Of a DNA stretch of 52,199 nucleotides, positions 16,106 to 23,996 are shown in pieces. Both the position numbers and the translations under genes were made by a program. The DNA is from 3107 sp965216225 (GTDB lineage: Bacteria; Pseudomonadota; Alphaproteobacteria; Rhodobacterales; Rhodobacteraceae), in contig CBDCFF010000008.1 of NCBI GenBank assembly GCA_965216225.1, positions 1 through 52,199 on the forward strand, given 5' to 3'. The first letter of the stretch is position 1. Every line of letters starts with the position of its first letter. The notes under the pieces were generated by a model that was not told the DNA's origin, ran no database searches, and saw only the letters and a program-made list of their open reading frames with translations.

Positions 16106-16981
16106 CTAGCGCAAAAAGCCGGATATGTAGGTGGGACTCACGTTTTCCCTTTTCAGATAACGGGTCAGGCGTTCCGGGTCAGGATGATCCCGGGTTCCGG
16201 TTTCGCGCGCGGCAAGGCCGCCGGACAGGAACAGGGAATCAATGCCTTCACCGACTGCGCCTCTGATGTCGGTGCCGATCCCGTCGCCGATCGCCAGAAT
16301 CCCGCGATCCGGTATATCGCAGCCCGACGCCGCAAGCCTTCGGCGCGCAAGGTCATAGATCGGCGGGTGGGGCTTGCCGAAATAGAGGCTTTCGCCCCCC
16401 ATCCGGGTATAAAGCCGGGCAAGCGCGCCGGCGCACCATTCGCGCCTCTCGCCACGATCCACGACAATATCGGGATTGGCGCAGAGCAGTTTCAGACCCC
16501 TGGTCCTGGCATAAAGGAAATCCGGGCGGTTCACCGCAGGGTCCGCATGGGGATCAAACGGGCCGGTGCAGACGATGCCCTCGGCCTCCGACAGCGGCAC
16601 CCTGTGAATTTCAACGGGTTTTTCAATTATTTGCAGGGGTTCGAAGAAACCCGCATCGTTGACGTGATCGCCGATGAAATAGACCCGCCTTCCGACCACG
16701 CCGCGATAAAGCGCCGACCGGGCGCTGTCGCCAGAGGTGGCAATCGTGTCCCGGCATTCATTCGACACGCCAATGCGGGCAAGTTGCTGTTCCACCGGTT
16801 TGCGCGGCTTTGGCGAATTTGTCACCAATACCACCTTTCCGCCACCCGCGCGATACTTCAGCAGCGCGGCCACGGCATCGGGAAACGGCCGCAGCCCGTT
16901 ATGAACGCAGCCCCAGAGATCGACAAAAAGCGCCTGGTAACGATTGGAAATCTCGCTGAGCGAGGTGATGATCTGCGTCAT
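16106..16981 (-). CDS. TIGR01459-family HAD-type phosphatase (NagD-like)
   Basis: About 291 residues from ATG 16981 (MTQIITSLSEISNRYQALF). HAD motif I is FVDLWGCVHNG (Asp nucleophile region, with W-G-C in place of the usual D-G-V), motif II KVVLVTNSPKPR, then YFGKPHPPIYDLA and motif IV AIGDGIGTDIRGAVGEGIDS. Family members are NagD-like sugar-phosphate phosphatases; the substrate is unknown. The stop codon TAG at 16106-16108 is made partly from the IS630-A end: the TA is the target duplication and the G is IS sequence. The native C-terminus may thus be preserved or slightly altered. GAGAGG lies 4-5 nt before the ATG. Confidence 0.88.
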   Translation of the reverse strand: MTQIITSLSEISNRYQALFVDLWGCVHNGLRPFPDAVAALLKYRAGGGKVVLVTNSPKPRKPVEQQLARIGVSNECRDTIATSGDSARSALYRGVVGRRVYFIGDHVNDAGFFEPLQIIEKPVEIHRVPLSEAEGIVCTGPFDPHADPAVNRPDFLYARTRGLKLLCANPDIVVDRGERREWCAGALARLYTRMGGESLYFGKPHPPIYDLARRRLAASGCDIPDRGILAIGDGIGTDIRGAVGEGIDSLFLSGGLAARETGTRDHPDPERLTRYLKRENVSPTYISGFLR

Positions 16982-17073
16982 TTGGCCTCTCAATCCGGGG
17001 CAGGATCATAACGAAGCTGCCTGCCCTGGACAAGCGGCGGCGTTGTCGCCACCACAGCCGGCCTTCCGGGTGG

Positions 17074-18399
17074 TCACGGTTGCCCCCCCGGCCCGGCGGC
17101 GGGTTCCTGCCTGACGAACATGTTCACCCAGGCGCGGTCGATCAGGTCGGGCGACATCTGGTAGGGGATGCCCTCGAATTCGCAGATACATATCATCTGG
17201 TCGATCAGGAAGGTCGGCTGATAGTTCGCATAGACATTGCGAATGGTCGGATATTTTTCCTTCATCAGATAGACCAGCGTGGGCTCATCCAGCGGCATCC
17301 CGCATTTGCGCGCCACCATGGCGAAGATTTTCAGATAGTCCGCCTGATCCGGCCCGTCGATCCTGATCTTGTAGAAGATACGGCGCAGGGCCGCCCTGTC
17401 GAATATCTCGTTCGGGTGGGAGTTGGTGGAGAAGATGACCAGCGTATCGAAGGGAACCTCGAATTTCTCGCCGGACTGAAGCGTGAGTATGTCCTTGGAT
17501 TCTTCCAGCGGCACGATCCAGCGATTGATCAGCGCCTGCGGCGGCTCGGTCTGGCGGCCAAGGTCGTCCACGATGAACACGCCGCCGGTGGATTTGAGTT
17601 GCAGCGGCGCCTGATAGGTGCGCGCCGTGGGGTTGTAGACCAGATCGAGCATCGAGAGTGACAGTTCACCCCCGGTGATCACCGTCGGGCGCTTGCAGCG
17701 GACATAGCGTGTATCGAACCGGTTGGTGGCGCGGCGCAGCGCGTTCGGGTTCTCTTCCTGCTCTTCGGCCATCGAATGAATGATCGGGTCATGGATCGTG
17801 ATCACCTGAGCGGAATATTCAATGGCGCGGGGAACATATATCCTGTCGCCCAGCGCGTCGCGGATGCCGTTGGACAAAGAGGATTTGCCGTTGCCCGGCG
17901 GGCCATACATCAGGATCGAACGGCCAGAGCCGACAGCGGGGCCAAGATGATCCAGCAGTTCATCAGGCAGGATCAGGTGGCCCATGGCGTCGGTCAGCCG
18001 TTCGCGGGTGATCCGGATATTGCGGACCGACTGGCGTTCGACCTGTTCGCGGTAGACATCCAGCGGCACCGGCATGGCACCGTAATATTCCGACTGGGCC
18101 AGTGCGTCCAGCGCCCGGGATTTCCCGGCGTCGGTAAGTTTATACCCCATTTCATTGCCGGAATTGGCGTGCAGCGTCCCGGTTGCCTCGATCAGCTTCT
18201 GTTCGCGCGCCATATCGACGAGTTCCTGTGCCACGGGGACCGGCAGGCAGACCGCCCTGGCGATTTCCGACACCATTTCGGCATTCTTGCGAAAGATCGT
18301 TTTCAGAAGAATGTCCCGCATCATGACGACGGGCAGTTGCATTTCGTCCAGGCGGCGCGGCGCAGGGGGGGCGACGACATTCGACACTTGCATGTTCAT
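17074..18399 (-). CDS. AAA-type ATPase at the end of the Tad operon
   Basis: 441 residues from ATG 18399 (MNMQVSNVVAPPAPRRLDEM), with AAAGG upstream. An N-terminal region with a winged-helix-like section (VPVAQELVDMAREQKLIEAT) precedes an AAA module: Walker A ILMYGPPGNGKSSLSN (around residue 200), Walker B GVFIVDDLGRQTEPP, sensor-type IFSTNSHPNEIF and an Arg-finger-like RAALRRIFYKI. I recognise the type as an ATPase often encoded next to tad/cpa genes in Rhodobacterales, but its role in pilus assembly is not known. It lies 196 nt downstream of cpaA, so it may have its own promoter. Confidence 0.8.
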   Translation of the reverse strand: MNMQVSNVVAPPAPRRLDEMQLPVVMMRDILLKTIFRKNAEMVSEIARAVCLPVPVAQELVDMAREQKLIEATGTLHANSGNEMGYKLTDAGKSRALDALAQSEYYGAMPVPLDVYREQVERQSVRNIRITRERLTDAMGHLILPDELLDHLGPAVGSGRSILMYGPPGNGKSSLSNGIRDALGDRIYVPRAIEYSAQVITIHDPIIHSMAEEQEENPNALRRATNRFDTRYVRCKRPTVITGGELSLSMLDLVYNPTARTYQAPLQLKSTGGVFIVDDLGRQTEPPQALINRWIVPLEESKDILTLQSGEKFEVPFDTLVIFSTNSHPNEIFDRAALRRIFYKIRIDGPDQADYLKIFAMVARKCGMPLDEPTLVYLMKEKYPTIRNVYANYQPTFLIDQMICICEFEGIPYQMSPDLIDRAWVNMFVRQEPAAGPGGQP

Positions 18400-18595
18400 G
18401 GCGAAAGGGCCTTTGCTTTGCCTGTTCCGGTTCGGCGGCAGGGCTGACGGGCAAATTCCGCGCACACCGCACACCGCTGGCGCGGGGTGGCCCGCACCGG
18501 GATCACGGTTTGCGGATGAGCGGGCAATGTTGGGGCCACTCTGTGGCGATTTCAAGACTTCATGGGGATTGGCAGGATGGCGTGCGGGCGCGGGC

Positions 18596-19090
18596 TCAGG
18601 CGCCCGACAGCGCCCCCATGCCGAGATAGGCGATCAGAACAACCGCAAGCGCGACCCCCATGGGAAAGGCGGCGTGATCCCAACTCTGCCATTCCGGCGT
18701 GGCGCGGCGGATGGCCGGAATCCTGCGCAATATCCGATGCAGGAAGAAGGACAGGATCAGGATGGCGGCAAACAGCAGGATGACCCGGAACGCATCGCCC
18801 GGCGCGATGAACGGGGCCATTGCCGCCATGAATTTGGCGTCGCCGCCGCCCAGTATGCGCAGCATGTTCAGAATGAAGCCGATGGCAAGCACCGCCACCA
18901 TGTGCAGGAGCCGCCAGAGATAGGCGTCGAAGGGCAGGGCGATCAGACCGATGACCAGAAACACCAGCGCCAGCGCCCCGGCGGCGATATTCAGGATCTT
19001 CATGTCCTTCAGATCGGTGAAGGCGACCCACAGCGCGACGGGGGCGGCGAAGGGCAGAAACCAGATCGCTTCGGCGGCGGCGATGGTCAT
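18596..19090 (-). CDS. cpaA: Prepilin peptidase, CpaA/TadV type
   Basis: 164 residues, an integral inner-membrane aspartic protease (peptidase A24) that cleaves the leader of Flp-type pilins. The two catalytic Asp residues are in AFTDLKDMKILN and LGGGDAKFMAAM. About five to six hydrophobic segments span the sequence, which lacks the methyltransferase domain of long PilD proteins, as usual for TadV. It starts 5 nt after the stop of the upstream TPR gene, so it is part of the Tad transcript. Its substrates (Flp, TadE, TadF) are not encoded in this window. Confidence 0.93.
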   Translation of the reverse strand: MTIAAAEAIWFLPFAAPVALWVAFTDLKDMKILNIAAGALALVFLVIGLIALPFDAYLWRLLHMVAVLAIGFILNMLRILGGGDAKFMAAMAPFIAPGDAFRVILLFAAILILSFFLHRILRRIPAIRRATPEWQSWDHAAFPMGVALAVVLIAYLGMGALSGA

Positions 19091-19095
19091 CAGCG

Positions 19096-19956
19096 TCAGC
19101 CGTTTGCCACGTTGTTTTCCAGGGCGCGAAGCGACCGCACGGCAGCGTCGAAATACTGCGGATGGGAGTCTATGGCCTCTTGCAGCAGTCCCCTGCCAAT
19201 GTTCACATCGCCCTGCTTGATCGCCGCCAGCGCGATGGTGTGCAGAAGATACGCACGCTCGGTCTGGGTCATTTCGATCACCGGCAGGTCGTATTGCCGC
19301 TGTGCCGCGCGGGCGAGAACCAGATTGTTCTTGGCCGTGAACAGGGTGCGGTCATTGCGCAGGGCGCGGGTGAACAGAACCCCGGCGGCGCGATAGTCGC
19401 CACGGATCAGTTTCGAATAGCCCCAGTTGTTCATCACGCCGGCGGGTGTCGTGGTCAGACCGGCGGCGATTTCATAGAAACTGTCGGCCTTCTCCCATTC
19501 CTGATTGCCATCGGCGATCATCGCTTCCAGCCGATAGCGTTTATGGGTCTCATGGGTTGGCGGGATAGTGTCGAGAACGGTCTCCGCCCGCGCCCACTCG
19601 CCGGTCCGGATCAGGGCATCGGCCAGTTCGGCCCTGTCGGCGTCGGTCGCTTCGGGGTGCTGCGCGACCGCTTGCCAGACACCTGCGGCTTCGGCATGTC
19701 GGCTGGCGCGAATCAGCGACAGGCCAAGGCCGCGCTGGAGGTCGATCCGGGCGGGCTGCTCTTTTGCCGTGCGGGCAAAAAAGTTCACCGCCTCTTCCGG
19801 GTCGGAGGCGTTGAGCATGAGATGGCCGAGATTGCTCTGGTCAATCGCGTTCACCTCCTGAAGCGCGCGCTCGACCTCGGCTTCCGGCGAGGGTTCGCAG
19901 GCTGACAGCGCGAATGAGCCTGCAAGGCATAGCGGGAGGAAGATGGGGTGGCGCAT
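19096..19956 (-). CDS. TadD-like TPR lipoprotein
   Basis: 286 residues. A lipoprotein signal MRHPIFLPLCLAGSFALSAC predicts lipidation at Cys20 and a location at the outer membrane. After that come tetratricopeptide helices (NFFARTAKEQPARIDLQRGL, AELADALIRTGEWARAETVL, NNWGYSKLIRGDYRAAGVLF). The TadD family is needed for Tad pilus assembly, probably as a pilotin or scaffold. AAAAGGA stands 8 nt before ATG 19956. It follows a second, shorter TPR lipoprotein gene 25 nt upstream, in the usual order tadC-TPR-TPR. Confidence 0.87.
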   Translation of the reverse strand: MRHPIFLPLCLAGSFALSACEPSPEAEVERALQEVNAIDQSNLGHLMLNASDPEEAVNFFARTAKEQPARIDLQRGLGLSLIRASRHAEAAGVWQAVAQHPEATDADRAELADALIRTGEWARAETVLDTIPPTHETHKRYRLEAMIADGNQEWEKADSFYEIAAGLTTTPAGVMNNWGYSKLIRGDYRAAGVLFTRALRNDRTLFTAKNNLVLARAAQRQYDLPVIEMTQTERAYLLHTIALAAIKQGDVNIGRGLLQEAIDSHPQYFDAAVRSLRALENNVANG

Positions 19957-19981
19957 GATCCGTGTCCTTTTCTGCTCTGAC

Positions 19982-20536
19982 CTACTGTGGCGTCCGAAGC
20001 AGCAGATATTCGCTGCCGCCCCGTCGCACCAATTTGAAATTTCCATTGTCGGGTGTGTCATGTCCGGTACTTTCACTTCTGGCGATGGCAAGGCGCAGGT
20101 TGTCGCGAATCGAGTCGCTGTCGCCGCTGTCGAGCGCATAGGCCCGGCGGAACACCTGCTCAGCCTCGCCGATATTGCCGCGTTCCATCAGAACCGCCCC
20201 GAGATTGTTCCAGGCGGCGGGAAAGGCGTCATCACGGGCCACCGCGCGGCGCAGGGTGTCTTCGGCCTGACCCAGCCGCCCGAGCTTCAATTGCGCCGAT
20301 CCGATGGCCGACAGGGTATCGACCGTCAGCCCGTGTTTCCCCGCCGCGCGGGAATAGGCCCGCAGCGCCAGCCGATATTCGCCCGCCGCCATAAGGCGAT
20401 GGCCGACGATCAGACCGTCAACGCTGTCATCCGGATTGACCCGGCCGGTCGGGGCGAACGGGGTGTCGCCAAAATACGGGTCGCCCGCAGTGGCGCAGGC
20501 GGCCAGAAGTCCTAGGGAAAGCAGCAGGAAAAGCAC
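19982..20536 (-). CDS. TPR lipoprotein in the Tad operon
   Basis: 184 residues if started at GTG 20536 (MLFLLLSLGLLAAC). The lipobox LLAAC is clear, followed by TPR units (AGEYRLALRAYSRAAGKHGL, AQLKLGRLGQAEDTLRRAVA, LGAVLMERGNIGEAEQVFRR). With the GTG start the signal peptide has no positive n-region and there is no ribosome binding site. An in-frame ATT at 20578, 6 nt after GAGG, would give an n-region with two Arg. The true start is therefore uncertain. It probably works with the neighbouring TadD-like protein. Confidence 0.85.
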   Translation of the reverse strand: MLFLLLSLGLLAACATAGDPYFGDTPFAPTGRVNPDDSVDGLIVGHRLMAAGEYRLALRAYSRAAGKHGLTVDTLSAIGSAQLKLGRLGQAEDTLRRAVARDDAFPAAWNNLGAVLMERGNIGEAEQVFRRAYALDSGDSDSIRDNLRLAIARSESTGHDTPDNGNFKLVRRGGSEYLLLRTPQ

Positions 20537-20586
20537 CGGGGCGCGGATCGGGGCGCGGATATTTTCGGAACCGGAAATCTTCGACC

Positions 20587-21561
20587 TCAGAATTTTGAAC
20601 CGAGTTTCGTAACCATGTCGTAGATCGACGGACCGATCAGTATCAACAGAAGCGGCGGCACGGTCAGCATCATCGTGGCCAGGGTCATCTTGGTCGGCAG
20701 CTTGTTGGCCTTTTCCTCGGCCCGCATCACGCGCTTGTCGCGCATTTCGGACGCATAAACCCGGAGCGCATCGGCGATCGAGGTGCCGAAAATCGTGGAT
20801 TGCACCAGAACCGTGACAAAACTGGACACATCCTGAACCCCGGCGCGTTCCGACATGTCTTTCAGAACGGCGGTCTTGTCCTTGCCGGCCTTCATTTCCT
20901 GCGCGACGATTTCAAATTCTTCCGCCAATGCCGGATGGCCTGCCTGAAGCTCCTTCGCGACGCGGATGATGGATTGGTCGAGCGATTGTCCGGCCTCGAC
21001 ACAGACCAGCATCATGTCAAGCGCATCGGGAAAACCGTTGGTGATTTCTTCCTGCCGTTTTTCAACCCGTTTCGTTACCCAGTATTTCGGTATCATGTAG
21101 CCGACGAGGCCCGGCAAAAGCCCGGTCATCATCATGGATTGCACAGAGGGTTCCCCGTCTGCGGACCGGATCAGGGTGTAGATCACGCCGAGCACCAGCA
21201 GGCCGAGCCCCAGTGTGAATTGCACGAAATGATAGGTGCGGACCGATTGCCCGTTGCGGTATCCGGCCTGCATCAGTTTCAGGCGAATGGCCGAATATGC
21301 CTCTTCGCTCTGCGGTTCCAGAAAGTTTGAATACTTCTCCAGCCTGTCGTTTTTCGACGATGCGCGCAAACGCTGCTGTTTCGTGTTCCGGCCCTGCCCT
21401 GCCTGTTCGCGCAACTTGTCGAGCGGGTCTCTGGTTCTTCTCAGAAGCACCGGAAGGGTGAGAAGAATCAGGAACATGCCCGGAATGCCGACCGCCAGCA
21501 GCGGCCCCAGCGGGCCGAACTGCCTGACAAACATCTCATTGACGAAATTGATGAATTCCAT
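20587..21561 (-). CDS. tadC: Tad pilus inner-membrane protein TadC
   Basis: 324 residues with a T2SSF/GspF-type domain. It forms the platform in the inner membrane together with TadB and couples to the CpaF ATPase. Hydrophobic segments are near the N-terminus (LGPLLAVGIPGMFLILLTLP), in the middle (FVQFTLGLGLLVLGVIYTLI and MMTGLLPGLVGYMIPKYWV) and at the C-terminus (MTLATMMLTVPPLLLILIG). The conserved GFPDALDMMLVCVEAGQSLD precedes the final part. It starts 9 nt after the tadB stop. Intact. Confidence 0.95.
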   Translation of the reverse strand: MEFINFVNEMFVRQFGPLGPLLAVGIPGMFLILLTLPVLLRRTRDPLDKLREQAGQGRNTKQQRLRASSKNDRLEKYSNFLEPQSEEAYSAIRLKLMQAGYRNGQSVRTYHFVQFTLGLGLLVLGVIYTLIRSADGEPSVQSMMMTGLLPGLVGYMIPKYWVTKRVEKRQEEITNGFPDALDMMLVCVEAGQSLDQSIIRVAKELQAGHPALAEEFEIVAQEMKAGKDKTAVLKDMSERAGVQDVSSFVTVLVQSTIFGTSIADALRVYASEMRDKRVMRAEEKANKLPTKMTLATMMLTVPPLLLILIGPSIYDMVTKLGSKF

Positions 21562-21570
21562 GGTCTTTCC

Positions 21571-22539
21571 CTACACGTCGATGTTCACGAGCTTGCGCAT
21601 CACGAAGATGTTGGCGGCCAGAAAGCCTGCGACCACCAGACAGGCCGGGATGAAGACAGAGGTTTCCTTCACGTCGTCATAATAGTCCGGCTTGATCAGG
21701 GTGATCATGAGGATGGCCAGCAGCGGGAAACTGGACAGAAAGTTGCCGGACCACTTCGCCTCGGACGTGATGGCCTTCACCCGGCGAAAGAGCCTGAACC
21801 GCGCCCGGATCACCTTTGCCAGACCGGCCAGGATTTCGGCCAGGTTGCCGCCCGAGGTTTGCTGGATGGTCACGGCGACGGCCAGAAACCGCATGTCCTG
21901 ATTGTCCATCCGTTCGGCCATGTCCTTGAGCGCTTCGCCCACATCGCGGCCATAGGCGATCTCGTCCGAGATCGTGCCCATTTCCGAGGCCAGGGGATCC
22001 GGAATTTCCCTGGAGACGATGCCCAGGGCGGCAGAGAACGGATGCCCGACCCGCAATGAGCGCACCATGAGCTCGACCGCATCGGGAAGCTGCTCCTCGA
22101 TCATGCTCATGCGCTTTTTGGCCTTGCCGTTCACCCAGACATAGATGCCGCCAACGCCCATGACGATTGAAACCCCCGCCCGGATCGCCACAGAGGCGTC
22201 GGTGCCGACCGACAGCCCGACAAAGGCCATGGCGGCCAGCAGAACCATCATCATCATCAGTTGGGACGGTGTGAAGGCAATGCCCGCCTTTTGCGCCTTG
22301 TCCGCCATCAGCGCATAGATCGGGATGGATTTCGACTTCATGTGCAGGCTCATCTCCTTGCGGAGCTGTTCCAGCACCTGTTCGCGGCCCATGCCCTTTT
22401 CAAGCATGTCGATCCGGCGGTTGATCTTGTTGTTCAGGCTGATGGATTTGCCGAAGACCGTCAGATATATCCCCTCGACCAGCAGCAGAACGCCGATGAA
22501 TATCAGACCGTAGACAAGGATTTCGGGGTTGAGCGTCAT
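21571..22539 (-). CDS. tadB: Tad pilus inner-membrane protein TadB
   Basis: 322 residues with a T2SSF domain and membrane segments at the N-terminus (ILVYGLIFIGVLLLVEGIYL), in the middle (LMMMMVLLAAMAFVGLSVGT) and C-terminus (FLSSFPLLAILMITLIKPDY). The family motif EEQLPDAVELMVRSLRVGHP is seen, followed by QQTSGGNLAEILAGLAKVIR. It is the partner of TadC in the assembly platform. It starts 3 nt downstream of cpaF, so translation is likely coupled. Intact. Confidence 0.95.
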   Translation of the reverse strand: MTLNPEILVYGLIFIGVLLLVEGIYLTVFGKSISLNNKINRRIDMLEKGMGREQVLEQLRKEMSLHMKSKSIPIYALMADKAQKAGIAFTPSQLMMMMVLLAAMAFVGLSVGTDASVAIRAGVSIVMGVGGIYVWVNGKAKKRMSMIEEQLPDAVELMVRSLRVGHPFSAALGIVSREIPDPLASEMGTISDEIAYGRDVGEALKDMAERMDNQDMRFLAVAVTIQQTSGGNLAEILAGLAKVIRARFRLFRRVKAITSEAKWSGNFLSSFPLLAILMITLIKPDYYDDVKETSVFIPACLVVAGFLAANIFVMRKLVNIDV

Positions 22540-22542
22540 GGC

Positions 22543-23982
22543 TTACTCCGCTGCGGTGGGTTCAAAGATCGAGGCCGGCAGGTCATAGCCCCACATGCGG
22601 AAGCGTTCCGAATAGTGGCTGCGCACCCCGGTCGCCGTAAAATGGCCGAGGATCTTGTTGTCGGAGGTCAGACCGACCCGCTGAAAGCGGAAGACTTCCT
22701 GCATCGAGATGACCTCGCCTTCCATCCCGGTGATCTCTGTCACCGACACCATCCGGCGCGAGCCGTCCTGCAAGCGGCTGGCCTGTACGATCAGGTTCAC
22801 GGCAGAGGCGATCTGGGCGCGAACCGCCTTGATCGGCATCTCGATCCCGGCCATGGCGATCATGTTTTCCAGACGGGACACGCCGTCGCGGGCGGAATTC
22901 GCGTGGATCGTCGTCATCGAGCCGTCATGGCCGGTGTTCATGGCCTGAAGCATGTCGATCACCTCGTCGCCGCGCGTCTCGCCCACGATGATGCGGTCGG
23001 GACGCATCCGAAGCGCGTTTCTGAGACAGTCGCGCTGGGACACGGCGCCCTTGCCCTCGACATTGGCCGGGCGGCTTTCCATACGGCCCACATGGGTCTG
23101 TTGCAGTTGAAGTTCCGCCGTATCCTCGATTGTCAGGATGCGTTCGGCATCGTCGATGAAGCCCGACAGCGCGTTCAGCGTGGTGGTTTTGCCGGAACCC
23201 GTACCGCCGGACACGATCACGTTCAGGCGGCAGGCGACCGCAGCTTGCAGATAGGCGGCCATTTCTTCGGTAAAGGCGCCGAAGCGTACCAGATCGTCGA
23301 TACCCAGCTTGTCGTCCTTGAATTTGCGGATCGAGACCAGAGAGCCATCCACCGCGACCGGCGGCACCATGGCGTTGAAACGGGAACCATCCTTCAGGCG
23401 GGCGTCCACATAGGGGTTCGATTCATCGACGCGCCGGCCCACGGCGGACACGATCTTGTCGATGATCCGCAGAAGGTGCTTTTCGTCCTTGAAGGTGATG
23501 TCGGAAAGTTCCAGCCTGCCCGCGCGCTCCACGAATATCTGTTGCGGACCGTTGACCAGAATATCGTTGATGTCCGGGTCTTTCAGAAGCGGCTCCAGCG
23601 GGCCAAGGCCCGTTACCTCATCATAAAGCTCCTGATTCAGTTGCGTCCGCTCGTCCCGGTTCAGGACGACGCCCATCTCTTCCAGCGCTTCGGAGGCCAG
23701 TTCCACGATTTCGGCGCGCAGATCCTTTTCGGTGGCGTTTTCCAGCGCCGAAAGGTTCAGGTTGTCAAGCAGGTGCCGGTGCAGTTCGACCTTGACCTCG
23801 CTCAGGCGTTGCTTGCGCTTTTGCTCCTTGTCCACGGGGGCGGTCCTGGCGGCGGCCTTTTGCGGCTTGGCCTCGACCTTTACCGGCGTCTTGTCCGGTA
23901 TCGGGGTGACGTTGGGCGCAGCCGCTTGCCGGGCCCTGGGGCCAGGGCCTGCGCCGCCCGGTTTCCTGTAGCGCGAGAACAT
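22543..23982 (-). CDS. cpaF: Tad pilus assembly/retraction ATPase CpaF/TadA
   Basis: 479 residues, a cytosolic hexameric secretion ATPase of the VirB11/T2SSE type that powers Flp pilus extension (and retraction in studied systems). After an N-terminal basic, Ala/Pro-rich linker come the N-domain (LEPLLKDPDINDILVNGPQQ), the Walker A NVIVSGGTGSGKTTTLNALS (near residue 260), the Asp box ILTIEDTAELQLQ, Walker B RPDRIIVGETRGDEV and the His box GHDGSMTTIHANS. The length is normal. It follows cpaE by 14 nt. Confidence 0.97.
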   Translation of the reverse strand: MFSRYRKPGGAGPGPRARQAAAPNVTPIPDKTPVKVEAKPQKAAARTAPVDKEQKRKQRLSEVKVELHRHLLDNLNLSALENATEKDLRAEIVELASEALEEMGVVLNRDERTQLNQELYDEVTGLGPLEPLLKDPDINDILVNGPQQIFVERAGRLELSDITFKDEKHLLRIIDKIVSAVGRRVDESNPYVDARLKDGSRFNAMVPPVAVDGSLVSIRKFKDDKLGIDDLVRFGAFTEEMAAYLQAAVACRLNVIVSGGTGSGKTTTLNALSGFIDDAERILTIEDTAELQLQQTHVGRMESRPANVEGKGAVSQRDCLRNALRMRPDRIIVGETRGDEVIDMLQAMNTGHDGSMTTIHANSARDGVSRLENMIAMAGIEMPIKAVRAQIASAVNLIVQASRLQDGSRRMVSVTEITGMEGEVISMQEVFRFQRVGLTSDNKILGHFTATGVRSHYSERFRMWGYDLPASIFEPTAAE

Positions 23983-23996
23983 GTGAATTCCCTCTC

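Larger units (their letters stand above)
12343..16108 (+). mobile_element. IS630-family element A, broken by nested IS256 and IS110
   Basis: The outer element runs from TA (12343-12344) to TA (16107-16108). Its left end TAGAGCGGTTCATCATTTG and the complement of its right end TAGAGTCCTTCACATTTTG form an imperfect inverted repeat shared with the uninterrupted copy at 43427-44476. Removing 12426-15137 and one 8-bp duplication gives about 1046 bp, against 1050 bp for that copy. It sits at the 3' end of the HAD gene, upstream of maoC. Confidence 0.92.
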
